NCBI GenBank assembly: GCA_964605185.1
Contig: CAZSBF010000150.1
Location: forward strand, 1 to 6,826
Direction of reading: 5' to 3'
Length of the DNA stretch: 6,826 nucleotides
Source of the DNA: JACRIM01 sp964605185
GTDB lineage: Bacteria; Planctomycetota; Phycisphaerae; UBA1845; UTPLA1
Shown here: positions 1-6,175 of the stretch, one piece after another
Numbering within the stretch: position 1 is the stretch's first letter
Layout: each line of letters starts with the position of its first letter
The notes under the pieces: generated by a model
Databases searched by the model: none
What the model saw: only the letters and a program-made list of their open reading frames with translations
What the model was told of the DNA's origin: nothing
Position numbers and translations under genes: made by a program

Positions 1-105
1 AATCCCAGCTCGTCCCAGAAACTATGAGCGTGTCCCCCCCGGCGGGATACTTGACCCAGTGTTTGAGATTCGAGTTTGGGTATCCAACACAAAGGAGAAC
101 ACGCC
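1..105 (+). mobile_element. Possible left-end noncoding region of an IS110-family element (remnant)
   Basis: These 105 bases lie immediately upstream of the IS110-type transposase fragment and contain no recognisable gene. In IS110-group elements the noncoding stretch between the left end and the transposase start carries the bridge RNA, so this could be part of such a region. That is known for the family and only inferred here. I see a C-run followed by GGCGGG at 34-45 and a TTGACC at 51-56 without a partner -10 box. The true left end cannot be placed because the window starts inside or near it. Confidence 0.3.
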
Positions 106-354
106 ATGTTGTTCATTGGAATGGATGTGCACAAAGAGTCTACCGTCTTCGATCTCTTCGATCCAGCGGCCGAGGCCAAGCATCAGCATCGCACGGTGAC
201 GGTCCCGAGCACGCGCGAGGGGATCGAGTCGGTGGTGCGGCCGCTCAACGGCCGCTGCAAGGTGGCATTCGAGATCGGGGTTCAGGCCCAGTGGGTGGCC
301 TCGATTCTTCGACCGCTGTTCCCAGTTCCCAGATTCGTCTGCTCCACGTTGTGA
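106..354 (+). pseudogene. IS110-family transposase, N-terminal fragment
   Basis: This is the beginning of a DEDD (RuvC-like) transposase of the IS110 family, which catalyses RNA-guided insertion of the element. The visible 82 residues start with the family signature IGMDVHKEST, where Asp7 is the first catalytic acidic residue. 'STREGIESVV' follows, and then 'VAFEIG..AQWVASILRPL', where Glu56 is the second catalytic position. Intact members run to roughly 300-400 residues, so the other DEDD residues and the C-terminal Tnp_20-type domain are missing. The reading frame stops at 352-354 inside a hairpin, and I find no continuation of the transposase in any frame downstream, so this is a deletion remnant and not a simple frameshift. 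The ATG at 106 is chosen over an in-frame TTG at 76 because AAAGGAGAA (91-99) sits at the right spacing and the family start matches it. Confidence 0.85.
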
Positions 355-382
355 CCTTCCCCACGATTCGTGGGGAAGGTCA
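352..382. repeat. Perfect 14-bp inverted repeat (hairpin) at the transposase break
   Basis: Bases 352-365 (TGACCTTCCCCACG) are the exact reverse complement of 369-382, with a 3-base ATT between them. The left arm contains the TGA that ends the broken transposase. No T-run follows on either strand (CATTCTC on the right), so it is not a standard Rho-independent terminator. It could be a REP-like palindrome, a relic of a small mobile element, or the boundary where the transposase was deleted. Confidence 0.8.
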
Positions 383-510
383 TTCTCATGAAGCGGGGCG
401 CAGTAGCGAATTCTATTTCATCGGCGTGGTCATCAAACTCCCAATGGAATTCACACTGAGGTCTATTTCGGCCAACATGCGGTTCAAAATGCCGCTCTCG
501 GTGCGCTGCC

Positions 511-516
511 TATAAT
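511..516 (+). promoter_or_regulatory. Candidate -10 box (TATAAT)
   Basis: A perfect TATAAT lies 80 bases before the lipoprotein start at 596, in a noncoding gap. The bases 16-18 upstream of it do not resemble TTGACA; TTCAAA at 483-488 is 22 bases away, which is too far. It would give a 5' leader of about 70 bases for the lipoprotein gene. A single hexamer in 200 bases can occur by chance. Confidence 0.35.
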
Positions 517-595
517 GGGACTTGCGATTGGTTAACCGGCGTGTCTTTTCCCGCAACAGCACCACCGGCAATGACCAATAAAGGAAGAGCAATTA

Positions 596-1513
596 ATGAT
601 GACTCAAGTCCGGAACCGCATGCCGCGAAGCTGGCGATCTCCGATGGCTACCACGGCCTTTCCGATCGTGACCATTGCCGCACTTGCCGTGGGCTGCCTT
701 TTCATTCACGGCTGCTCAATTCCGCTGACTTGGCCGGAGAGCCCGCTATATGAAACGCCCGGCAACGATCCCAATTGGGTCGCGCCCACCAGCAAAGAAG
801 AAGCTATGGCCGCCATGGCGGGGCACTATGCCCAGTACAACATCGTCGCGTACGAAGGCGAGACGCCCAATGGCCCGCTCGCCTCGTTCATTGTCACGTA
901 TGGCTTCACGGACTTGGTCATCGAAAACGGAACGCTCGTGGCCTACGATCGATTCTGCCGTGCCGAATATATTGCCAATCAGGACTTCGACACCGTCTTT
1001 TCGGATGCTGCGACACAGTCTATAAAGCCGCCTGGCGCCATCGTCGACGTTTATGAAGAGAATGGGGCGTGGAAACTCTTCCGCCCGGCGACTCCTACGC
1101 TCAGCGGCATCGACGGCGACCCGAATATGCCGCTGTCGATGGATCGTAACGACCCCCTAATCAGGGATGACGATAACGACGGAAAGCCCGGCGTAACCGT
1201 GGTCCTCAAGCTGTTCGGCTTGATAGACGGGGAGATCTATATCGCCCGGCGCGAGATTTTTGAGAATGATTTGACGCTCTACTCCGATGGGAGCCTGCGG
1301 GGCAACGTGATTGACGACTCAGAGCAGCTCGTGCTTGGAGCATCGCTCGCATTTCTGGACACGCCGAATAACCCGCCCCAGCGGCGCGATCCGGGACTCA
1401 ACCCGATCATCCTGATACCGGTTTCAGACGACATCGACACATGTGAAGAACTCATGGCGAATCGAGATTCACTATTTCCGCCCGAGCCCGCATTTCGTCA
1501 ACTGGATAGATGA
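596..1513 (+). CDS. Putative lipoprotein of unknown function with Asp-rich calcium-type loop
   Basis: A 305-residue secreted protein that I cannot assign to a function. AAGGAAGAG at 581-589 sits 6 bases before the ATG at 596; a second ATG follows directly at 599. The N-terminus has Arg residues (6, 8, 11, 14), a hydrophobic stretch at about 18-37 and 'LFIHGC', so lipid attachment at Cys40 is likely. Cys34 is an alternative. The mature part has a mixed alpha/beta look with no membrane segment. At 191-200 there is 'DDDNDGKPGV', an Asp/Asn-Gly loop like those binding calcium in EF-hand or thrombospondin-3 repeats, followed by a beta-rich 'VTVVLKLFGLIDGEIYIARRE'-type stretch. I recall comparable D-x-D-x-D-G-x-PGVT proteins among planctomycete and myxobacterial lipoproteins, but no characterised one. 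It lies 114 bp before the VDE-like lipoprotein on the same strand, so the two may be co-transcribed. Confidence 0.8.
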   Translation: MMTQVRNRMPRSWRSPMATTAFPIVTIAALAVGCLFIHGCSIPLTWPESPLYETPGNDPNWVAPTSKEEAMAAMAGHYAQYNIVAYEGETPNGPLASFIVTYGFTDLVIENGTLVAYDRFCRAEYIANQDFDTVFSDAATQSIKPPGAIVDVYEENGAWKLFRPATPTLSGIDGDPNMPLSMDRNDPLIRDDDNDGKPGVTVVLKLFGLIDGEIYIARREIFENDLTLYSDGSLRGNVIDDSEQLVLGASLAFLDTPNNPPQRRDPGLNPIILIPVSDDIDTCEELMANRDSLFPPEPAFRQLDR

Positions 1514-1627
1514 CCCTGCTATCAGGCTCGCCGCTCGTGCTCAAACAACCACGCGGTGCAGCATCCGATGGCGTTCGTGCGGCGGACGAGAGAATTGACT
1601 CCTAGCAACGGATTGGACAGGGGACTA

Positions 1628-2584
1628 ATGAACAGACGTTATCGTGCCGGCCTCGTTCTTCTTTTAGTTTGCGTGAGCCAGGGGTGCGTTCCCGCTCCCG
1701 TCACCGACAACCCCTCAAGTTCAGACATCGAGCTGCTCAACTGTGGCTTCTCAAATTGCACTTTTCAAATGATCTTCTGCTTATTGGATCCGGCCTGTCA
1801 GGAGACCCTCGCGTGCAACGCGGAATGCGGTTCAGCAGGCGCACGAAATGAGCAACAAGCCTGTCACTTGTACTGCCAGCTCGCACTGGGACAAAAGAGC
1901 GAAATCTACAAGCAATTAGTCCAGTGCTTCGCCGAAAACGGCTGTCTACCGTCGTTGCCCGAAGGCACGGATGGCCAGTGCCTTGTTACCGACGAGAATA
2001 TTCACAAGGCGTACGCTCTCGGGAGCCTTGACGAGATCAGCGGAACATGGCTGGAGGTTCGTGGCCTGAATTGCGGGGTTCCGGGGTCGACGTGGGAAGG
2101 CGGCTATGACGCCCTCCCATGCAGATCGAGTTCGTGGGTCTTTGCGGCGCAACAGTGGTGGTATCACACGTCCTTTTGTGCGCCAGCGGCAGACGGAAGT
2201 TGCAACGACACGGGAGCGGTTCACTTGCTTGCGGAGCCTGTGCTGAGCGACCGCGAACCGAGTTTGCTTGAGGTCATTTACGTGAACCCGCCCCTTCAAC
2301 CCCAAAACGAACAGTGGTACGTCCTTTCCAGACCACACCCGGATTGGATGATGTACACCTATTGCGGCTCCACTCCGGTCGGTAAGTACGCCGGAGTAAA
2401 TGTCATCACTCGCGTTGCCAACCCATCAAATGCCGCGATGCCACCTTATGTGGAGGCCGCGTTTCGGCAGACCGCAACGGAATTCAATTTCTCGTATGAC
2501 AACATGTGTATTACGGATCAGTCCCAGTGCCTTCCCGTTACGGCGGAGGAGGACGTGCAGGAATGGGTCGATCGTGTCCAGTAA
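1628..2584 (+). CDS. Violaxanthin de-epoxidase (VDE)-like Cys-rich lipocalin lipoprotein
   Basis: A 318-residue exported protein resembling plant/algal VDE, the thylakoid-lumen lipocalin enzyme that reduces violaxanthin epoxides using ascorbate. Residues 1-20 form a signal peptide ending 'VSQGC', with likely lipidation at Cys20. Residues 39-106 are a Cys-rich domain spaced Cx4Cx6Cx5Cx5Cx3C then Cx3C. The first five gaps equal those I recall for plant VDE, and 'DPACQETLACNAEC' mirrors its 'NPACAANVACLQTC'. Residues about 131-301 look like the VDE lipocalin domain: 'ISGTW' (lipocalin GxW, 139-141), 'RGLN', 'QWYVLSRP' (229-236; plant DDWYILSS), 'YAGVNVITR' (254-262; plant YGGAVVYTR) and 'FNFSYDNMC'. 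The Glu-rich plant C-terminal tail is absent. The plant 'QDDW' site reads 'NEQW' here, so an acidic residue may have shifted or been lost, and the substrate is unknown. The mature part has 19 Cys, which fits an oxidising, extracytoplasmic setting. The ATG at 1628 is preferred over GTG 1556 because AGGGG (1619-1623) precedes it and the signal peptide starts there. Confidence 0.85.
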   Translation: MNRRYRAGLVLLLVCVSQGCVPAPVTDNPSSSDIELLNCGFSNCTFQMIFCLLDPACQETLACNAECGSAGARNEQQACHLYCQLALGQKSEIYKQLVQCFAENGCLPSLPEGTDGQCLVTDENIHKAYALGSLDEISGTWLEVRGLNCGVPGSTWEGGYDALPCRSSSWVFAAQQWWYHTSFCAPAADGSCNDTGAVHLLAEPVLSDREPSLLEVIYVNPPLQPQNEQWYVLSRPHPDWMMYTYCGSTPVGKYAGVNVITRVANPSNAAMPPYVEAAFRQTATEFNFSYDNMCITDQSQCLPVTAEEDVQEWVDRVQ

Positions 2585-2670
2585 CCGGGGGCAAGGCAGC
2601 GCGGATGATAAAGACGGATCCTTTCTGAACTGACCAAATCCAACCAAACCGCGGCCGCTTCCCCTTCGAA

Positions 2671-2704
2671 AGAGAAAACCCCCGCCGAGGTCATCGACGG
2701 GGGT
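2671..2704 (-). terminator. Rho-independent terminator of the - strand permease/Cys-rich operon
   Basis: Arms 2678-2684 and 2698-2704 (ACCCCCG/CGGGGGT) pair over 7 bp. One mismatch and 3 further pairs extend the stem to a 5-base loop at 2689-2693. Read on the - strand the stem is followed by TTTCTCTTTC, a good T-tract, and it lies about 40 bases after the stop of the Cys-rich lipoprotein gene. On the + strand only CGTTTCAATT follows, so it may weakly serve the VDE-like gene too. Confidence 0.75.
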
Positions 2705-2744
2705 CGTTTCAATTCAACGGTGGACTGTCAGAAACCGCGCGGCG

Positions 2745-3113
2745 CTACTTCTTCGCCATCGCGCATTTCTCACACATGCCGGTGCAGGTCATTTCCTTGC
2801 CGCAGGCGCATTTGTTGTCGCACTTCATCGGCTTGCCACAGGCGCACTTGCCGTCTTTGGCGTCTTTCGCGTCGCAGCACTTCACGGCCTTGCCGCAGGC
2901 GCAGGTCATCTTCATGTCGCCGCACTTCATCATCTTGCCGCAGCCGCCGCACTTCGCCATCATGTCGGCGCACTTCATCTCCGCGCCGCAGCCCTTGCAC
3001 TTCATCGCCTTGTCCGAGCAACAGCTCATGCAGTTCTTGCCCGCCCCTTCGCAGCCTGTCATCACGAAGGCCATCGCAAAGAGGACCGTGGTACACAACA
3101 TCAAACGTCGCAT
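2745..3113 (-). CDS. Cys/Met-rich lipoprotein, metallothionein-like
   Basis: A 122-residue exported protein with 22 cysteines from Cys21 onward, many Met and Lys, and almost no other hydrophobic residues. Residues 1-20 are a signal peptide ending 'VMTGC', giving a lipidated Cys21. The mature part repeats a C-x(1-2)-C-G-K/A-x-x-K/T-C unit: 'CKGCGAEMKC', 'CGGCGKMMKC', 'CACGKAVKC', 'CACGKPMKC' and 'CACGKEMTC'. This density of Cys pairs with Met nearby is what metal-thiolate proteins look like, and the Met content favours soft metals such as Cu(I). Metal binding is inferred, and no named family is recognised. Start choice: AGGGAG lies 6 bases before the ATG at 3113 but touches the ATG at 3119, so 3113 is preferred; GTG 3143 is the longest possibility. 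The gene starts 48 bp after the TauE-like permease stop and ends before a strong terminator, so it is the last gene of a two-gene unit. Confidence 0.85.
   Translation of the reverse strand: MRRLMLCTTVLFAMAFVMTGCEGAGKNCMSCCSDKAMKCKGCGAEMKCADMMAKCGGCGKMMKCGDMKMTCACGKAVKCCDAKDAKDGKCACGKPMKCDNKCACGKEMTCTGMCEKCAMAKK
2797..2903 (-). repeat. Recurring coding repeat for the CACGK units
   Basis: The 14-mer TTGCCGCAGGCGCA (+ strand) occurs exactly at 2797-2810 and 2890-2903, and with one change at 2833-2846. Distances of 36 and 57 bases are multiples of three, so each copy encodes the same 'CACGK' unit of the Cys-rich lipoprotein. The near-identity at DNA level suggests recent internal duplication, or constraint by shared codon choice. 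Confidence 0.8.
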
Positions 3114-3161
3114 GTTCATCTCCCTGACATTCTCAACCCGCACGACGCAAGGTCACGCGCT

Positions 3162-4088
3162 TCACGCCTGCGAGATTCCATTCACCTGCCGCCAAACTGG
3201 CGGCATCCAATGCGGCTCAAAGTGTATCGACGCCGATCGGCCTTCGCCAACATCCGCCGCAGGGCGCACTTGTTGCAGCCCGGCCCGGAAGATCTGCACG
3301 CCGCAATACACCATGAGCAGCACAAACGCCCATCGCACCACGCCCACCGGCCATCGATGCACCTTGGCCGACGCAAACCACGAGCCGACCATGGCCGACG
3401 GAATCAGACACGCCGCGATCAGGCAGGATTGGCCGATGGTGAATCCGTGTCCGCCCAGATTCGCATTTTTCACCACAGCGCCGACGACACTCGACCAGAG
3501 AATCGTCGATGCCGAATTGGCGATTGCATTCGTCAGCGGCACCGAGAGAAACACCTGCTGCGCCGGCACTGCCACCAACCCACCGCCGACTCCGAGCAGC
3601 CCGCCCGCCAGGCCCGCAGGCAGTCCGACGATGGCAATTATCTTCCACGGGGATATTTTTGCCGCGTCCGCCTCGTTCATGGCGGGCAGCCGTTTCTTGT
3701 GGCGCAGCCGAACCAGGTTGTACGAAACGGCGTACGCGAGAAATACGGCGAACGCGATCTGCAAATACCCCTGCCCCGCCCCCGCGAATAGGTGTTGCTC
3801 ACTGAGCACGACGCCGACCAACGCGCCAACGATCGAACTCGGAACGGTCCATCGTGTGATCGGTCGAAGCGATGCACGCACCCGGCCATGTTGCAGCACC
3901 GCCGGCGCGACGACAAAGAAATTGACGATCATCGCCGCCGCCTGGTACAGGTGCTGCTGCCCCGCGCCGAACAGCACCACCATGCCGGGGATCATCACCG
4001 TGGAGCCGCCGATGCCGAGCAGCCCGCCGCTCGCGCCGGCCAGCAGGCCAAGAAACACGAGCGAGATATAGTCAACAGCGGTGAACAC
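3162..4088 (-). CDS. TauE/SafE-family (sulfite exporter-like) membrane permease
   Basis: An inner-membrane permease of the TauE/SafE (DUF81) family, whose members move sulfite, sulfonates or other organic sulfur anions; the substrate here is not evident. The protein shows the family's two homologous halves, each opening with a Gly-rich membrane signature. Counted from the preferred start these are 'GLLAGASGGLLGIGGS' at about residue 14 and 'GLPAGLAGGLLGVGGG' at about 155. 'QAAAMIVNFFVVAPA' and 'TNAIANSASTILWSSVVGA' are the paired second helices. About eight hydrophobic segments are visible, and the length (308 aa) is usual for the family. The start is uncertain: GTG 4088 places the protein just before helix 1 with a distant GGAG, while GTG 4151 would add 21 polar residues and has no ribosome site. 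The 41-residue C-terminal tail is hydrophilic. It is followed 48 bp later by the Cys/Met-rich lipoprotein gene, suggesting joint handling of a sulfur compound or a thiol-bound metal. It is divergent from the CNNM gene. Confidence 0.88.
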   Translation of the reverse strand: MFTAVDYISLVFLGLLAGASGGLLGIGGSTVMIPGMVVLFGAGQQHLYQAAAMIVNFFVVAPAVLQHGRVRASLRPITRWTVPSSIVGALVGVVLSEQHLFAGAGQGYLQIAFAVFLAYAVSYNLVRLRHKKRLPAMNEADAAKISPWKIIAIVGLPAGLAGGLLGVGGGLVAVPAQQVFLSVPLTNAIANSASTILWSSVVGAVVKNANLGGHGFTIGQSCLIAACLIPSAMVGSWFASAKVHRWPVGVVRWAFVLLMVYCGVQIFRAGLQQVRPAADVGEGRSASIHFEPHWMPPVWRQVNGISQA

Positions 4089-4225
4089 GCGAGGGTCGAT
4101 CTCCGAAGGCGATGATACGTCAAAGACCCGTGTTCGACAGGGGCGACGCACTGTCTGTAGAATCGACTCGACGGCCAGACATCACCGCGGCGTCGCGGCG
4201 GCTGGCGTCGTCACGAGGAACCATC

Positions 4226-5725
4226 ATGAATTGGATGACGCTCGTCTATCTGGGAGCATCCGTCGTCCTGATTTTGCTCAATGGGTTCTTCGTGCTCGCG
4301 GAGTTCGCGCTCGTCAAAGTTCGTGCGACGCGCATTGAAGAGCTGGCTCGCGCCGGCAATCGTCGAGCCGCCGTCGCCAAGGAAATGGTGGCGCACCTCG
4401 ACAGCTACCTCTCGGCGACGCAGCTCGGCATCACCGTCGCCAGCCTCGGGTTGGGTTGGATTGGCGAGCCGGCTTTCGCCGGACTGGTCGAATCGGTCGT
4501 CGGCCTTCCCGGCTGGTGGAATCCGACGACGAGCCACACACTTTCCGTGGTCGGGGCGTTCAGCATTGTGACGTTTCTTCACATCCTGATCGGTGAGTTG
4601 GCGCCCAAGAGCCTCGCCATTCGCCGGCCCGATCAAAGTACATTGGCCATCGCGTACCCCATGCGCCTGGCATACTTCATCTTCTACATTCCAATGCGAA
4701 TCCTGAACGGCGCGTCGAACTGGCTGCTTGGAATCATGGGGTTGGAGGCCGGTCATCATGACGTGGCGCATTCGGAGCAGGAACTGCGAATGTTGCTGTC
4801 CACCGTGCCGGCCAGCGGGGAGATCTCGCTCAACCGGCTCCTTGTCCTGGAGAACATCTTCGACCTCGGACGGCAGAAAGTAGGCGACGTGATGCTCCCG
4901 TGGAGCCGTGTGCAGCACCTGCCCCGCACGGCCACGCGCGACGACGTGTTGAATCGCATCTCGATCCATCGTTTCTCGCGGTGGCCGGTCATCGACCCGG
5001 TGAGTTCAAGACCCGTGGGATATCTGCTTGCCAAGGATTTAATCGATCCGGTGAGCGGCGACTGGACGCGCCACATTCGACCGATCCGCGTCGTGCAGCC
5101 GCGTGACAATCTCGAGGCAACCATGCTTCAGCTACAGCGCGAAGGCGCCAACACGGCCGTGGTCATGGACCAGGGCAAACCCGTCGGCTTGATCTCGCTG
5201 GAAGACATTCTTGAAGAGATTGTCGGGCGAATCGAGGATGAGTATCCGCGACTGCCGAAGGTGTTTCTGAAAGATGCGCTCTTAGCCGGTGGAATCCTAC
5301 TGGACATCCCGGCGCAAACGCCTCAGGAGGCAATACTCGCGTTGGCCGCCGCGATTCCGGCGTCCAACCTTCCCGAGGGCGTCGACGTGTACAAGATAGC
5401 AATCGCCCGCGAAGCCGATGTTCCCACCGATCTTGGCCACGGCGTGGCAACACCCCACGCCCGCGTCCCCGGGCTGAAGAGCCCGATCCTGGTCTTTGGT
5501 CGCTCTGCCGAAGGCATCGTGTTCAGCCCGCGGTCAGCCGAGCCGGTGCGACTGATCTTTCTGCTCGTGACGCCGCTGGAGCAACCAAATCTCCAGGTCT
5601 TCTGTCTCGGTCAATTGGCCAGCCTGGCGTTGAGCGAATTTGTTCGTGAACGACTGACACGCGCCGAGTCCCCGGACGGAGTCATTGAGATCATCACCGC
5701 CGCCGATCCGGCCGTGACGGGTTGA
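4226..5725 (+). CDS. CNNM/CorC-type membrane protein fused to a PTS EIIA type-2 domain
   Basis: A 499-residue protein joining three modules. Residues 1 to about 180 form a CNNM (DUF21) membrane domain, as in CorC/HlyC-family Mg2+ (or Co2+) exporters: 'LNGFFVLAEFALVKVR' (18-33), 'QLGITVASLGLGWIGEP' (66-82) and 'GELAPKSLA' (123-131). Residues about 220-340 are a CBS pair ('VGDVMLPWSRV', 'RFSRWPVID', 'GLISLEDILEEIVG'), the cytosolic nucleotide/Mg-sensing unit. Where relatives carry the CorC_HlyC domain, residues about 351-491 instead match PTS EIIA of the mannitol/fructose/Ntr type. The phosphoryl-acceptor motif is 'LGHGVATPHARVPGL', with His411 (codon 5456-5458) as the expected phosphorylated residue. 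'READVPTDLG' before it fits the family's 'RE..gsTGIG'. The ATG at 4226 has GAGGA (4215-4219) 6 bases upstream and begins just before helix 1, so it is preferred over ATG 4112. I infer ion transport gated by phosphorylation. The partner EI/HPr genes are not in the window. yjbQ follows 30 bp later. Confidence 0.9.
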   Translation: MNWMTLVYLGASVVLILLNGFFVLAEFALVKVRATRIEELARAGNRRAAVAKEMVAHLDSYLSATQLGITVASLGLGWIGEPAFAGLVESVVGLPGWWNPTTSHTLSVVGAFSIVTFLHILIGELAPKSLAIRRPDQSTLAIAYPMRLAYFIFYIPMRILNGASNWLLGIMGLEAGHHDVAHSEQELRMLLSTVPASGEISLNRLLVLENIFDLGRQKVGDVMLPWSRVQHLPRTATRDDVLNRISIHRFSRWPVIDPVSSRPVGYLLAKDLIDPVSGDWTRHIRPIRVVQPRDNLEATMLQLQREGANTAVVMDQGKPVGLISLEDILEEIVGRIEDEYPRLPKVFLKDALLAGGILLDIPAQTPQEAILALAAAIPASNLPEGVDVYKIAIAREADVPTDLGHGVATPHARVPGLKSPILVFGRSAEGIVFSPRSAEPVRLIFLLVTPLEQPNLQVFCLGQLASLALSEFVRERLTRAESPDGVIEIITAADPAVTG

Positions 5726-5755
5726 TGCGGAGATGGGGGCAACCGAGCAACAAAG

Positions 5756-6175
5756 ATGAAGACCCATCGCAAGGAACTATGGTTCGAACTCAAGACGCGC
5801 CGCGGATACGTCAACATTACGCCGCAAGTCGAGGCCGCCCTTGCGGAGAGCGGCATTCGCGAAGGCCTTTGCCTCGTCAATGCCATGCACATCTCCGCGA
5901 GCATCTTCATCAACGACGACGAGCGCGGCCTGCACGCCGACTTCGATCGATGGCTGGAAGGATTGGCGCCGCACGAGCCGGTGAGTCAATACCGGCACAA
6001 CGACACCGGCGAAGACAACGCCGACGCCCACCTGAAGCGCACCATCATGGGCCGCGAAGTTGTCGTAGCGGTCACCAACGGACAGCTCGACTTCGGCCCG
6101 TGGGAACAGATCTTCTACGGCGAATTCGACGGCAGGCGAAAGAAACGCGTGTTGGTGAAGATCATCGGCGAATAG
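5756..6175 (+). CDS. yjbQ: YjbQ / UPF0047 family protein
   Basis: A 139-residue cytosolic protein of the YjbQ (UPF0047) family, a widely conserved small trimeric beta fold. Some members have weak thiamine-phosphate synthase activity, but the physiological role is not settled. Length and order of conserved blocks are normal: 'VNAMHISASIFIND' (41-54; family usually H-T-S-A, here H-I-S-A), 'YRHNDTGEDNADAHLKRTIMG' split around His81, Asn88 and His92 (family metal/anion site), 'GQLDFGPWEQIFYGEFDG' (109-126), and a basic C-terminal strand ending 'VLVKIIGE'. The ATG at 5756 lacks a good ribosome site (GGGGG lies about 18 bases before it), so translation may be coupled to the CNNM-EIIA gene ending 30 bp upstream. 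It is convergent with the dockerin-protein gene, with 12 bp between the stop codons. Confidence 0.9.
   Translation: MKTHRKELWFELKTRRGYVNITPQVEAALAESGIREGLCLVNAMHISASIFINDDERGLHADFDRWLEGLAPHEPVSQYRHNDTGEDNADAHLKRTIMGREVVVAVTNGQLDFGPWEQIFYGEFDGRRKKRVLVKIIGE

Noticed and set aside
51..86. TTGACC (51-56) as a -35 box for the transposase
   Set aside because: No acceptable -10 lies 16-18 bases downstream; the nearest A/T-rich hexamer (TATCCA, 81-86) is 24 bases away.
352..382. Hairpin as a Rho-independent terminator
   Set aside because: The stem is strong, but neither side is followed by a run of T on the transcribed strand.
24..515. A 163-codon frame over the IS110 fragment
   Set aside because: It runs out of frame with the DEDD transposase signature and translates to a Gly/Arg/Ser-rich sequence typical of a shadow frame.
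2647..2664. Palindromic GCGGCCGC and TTCGAA near the VDE-like gene's end as a regulatory site
   Set aside because: These are short palindromes expected by chance in G+C-rich DNA, with no second copy or spacing pattern.
2776..4071. A 431-codon open frame on the + strand, antisense to the permease and the Cys-rich lipoprotein
   Set aside because: Its translation is low-complexity (repeated LPQAH/FI units mirroring the Cys repeats), rich in Thr/Pro/Ala/Arg, with no domain. It arises because both G+C-rich genes lack stops in the complementary frame, and the - strand genes have clear family matches.
4112..4225. Upstream ATG 4112 as the start of the CNNM-EIIA protein
   Set aside because: The extra 38 residues are Arg-rich with no family counterpart and would overlap the divergent permease's longest start. 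The ATG at 4226 has a well-spaced ribosome site and sits directly before helix 1.
4211..4969. A 252-codon open frame on the - strand over the CNNM gene
   Set aside because: Translation is charged and motif-free, while the + strand frame has unmistakable CNNM and CBS motifs.
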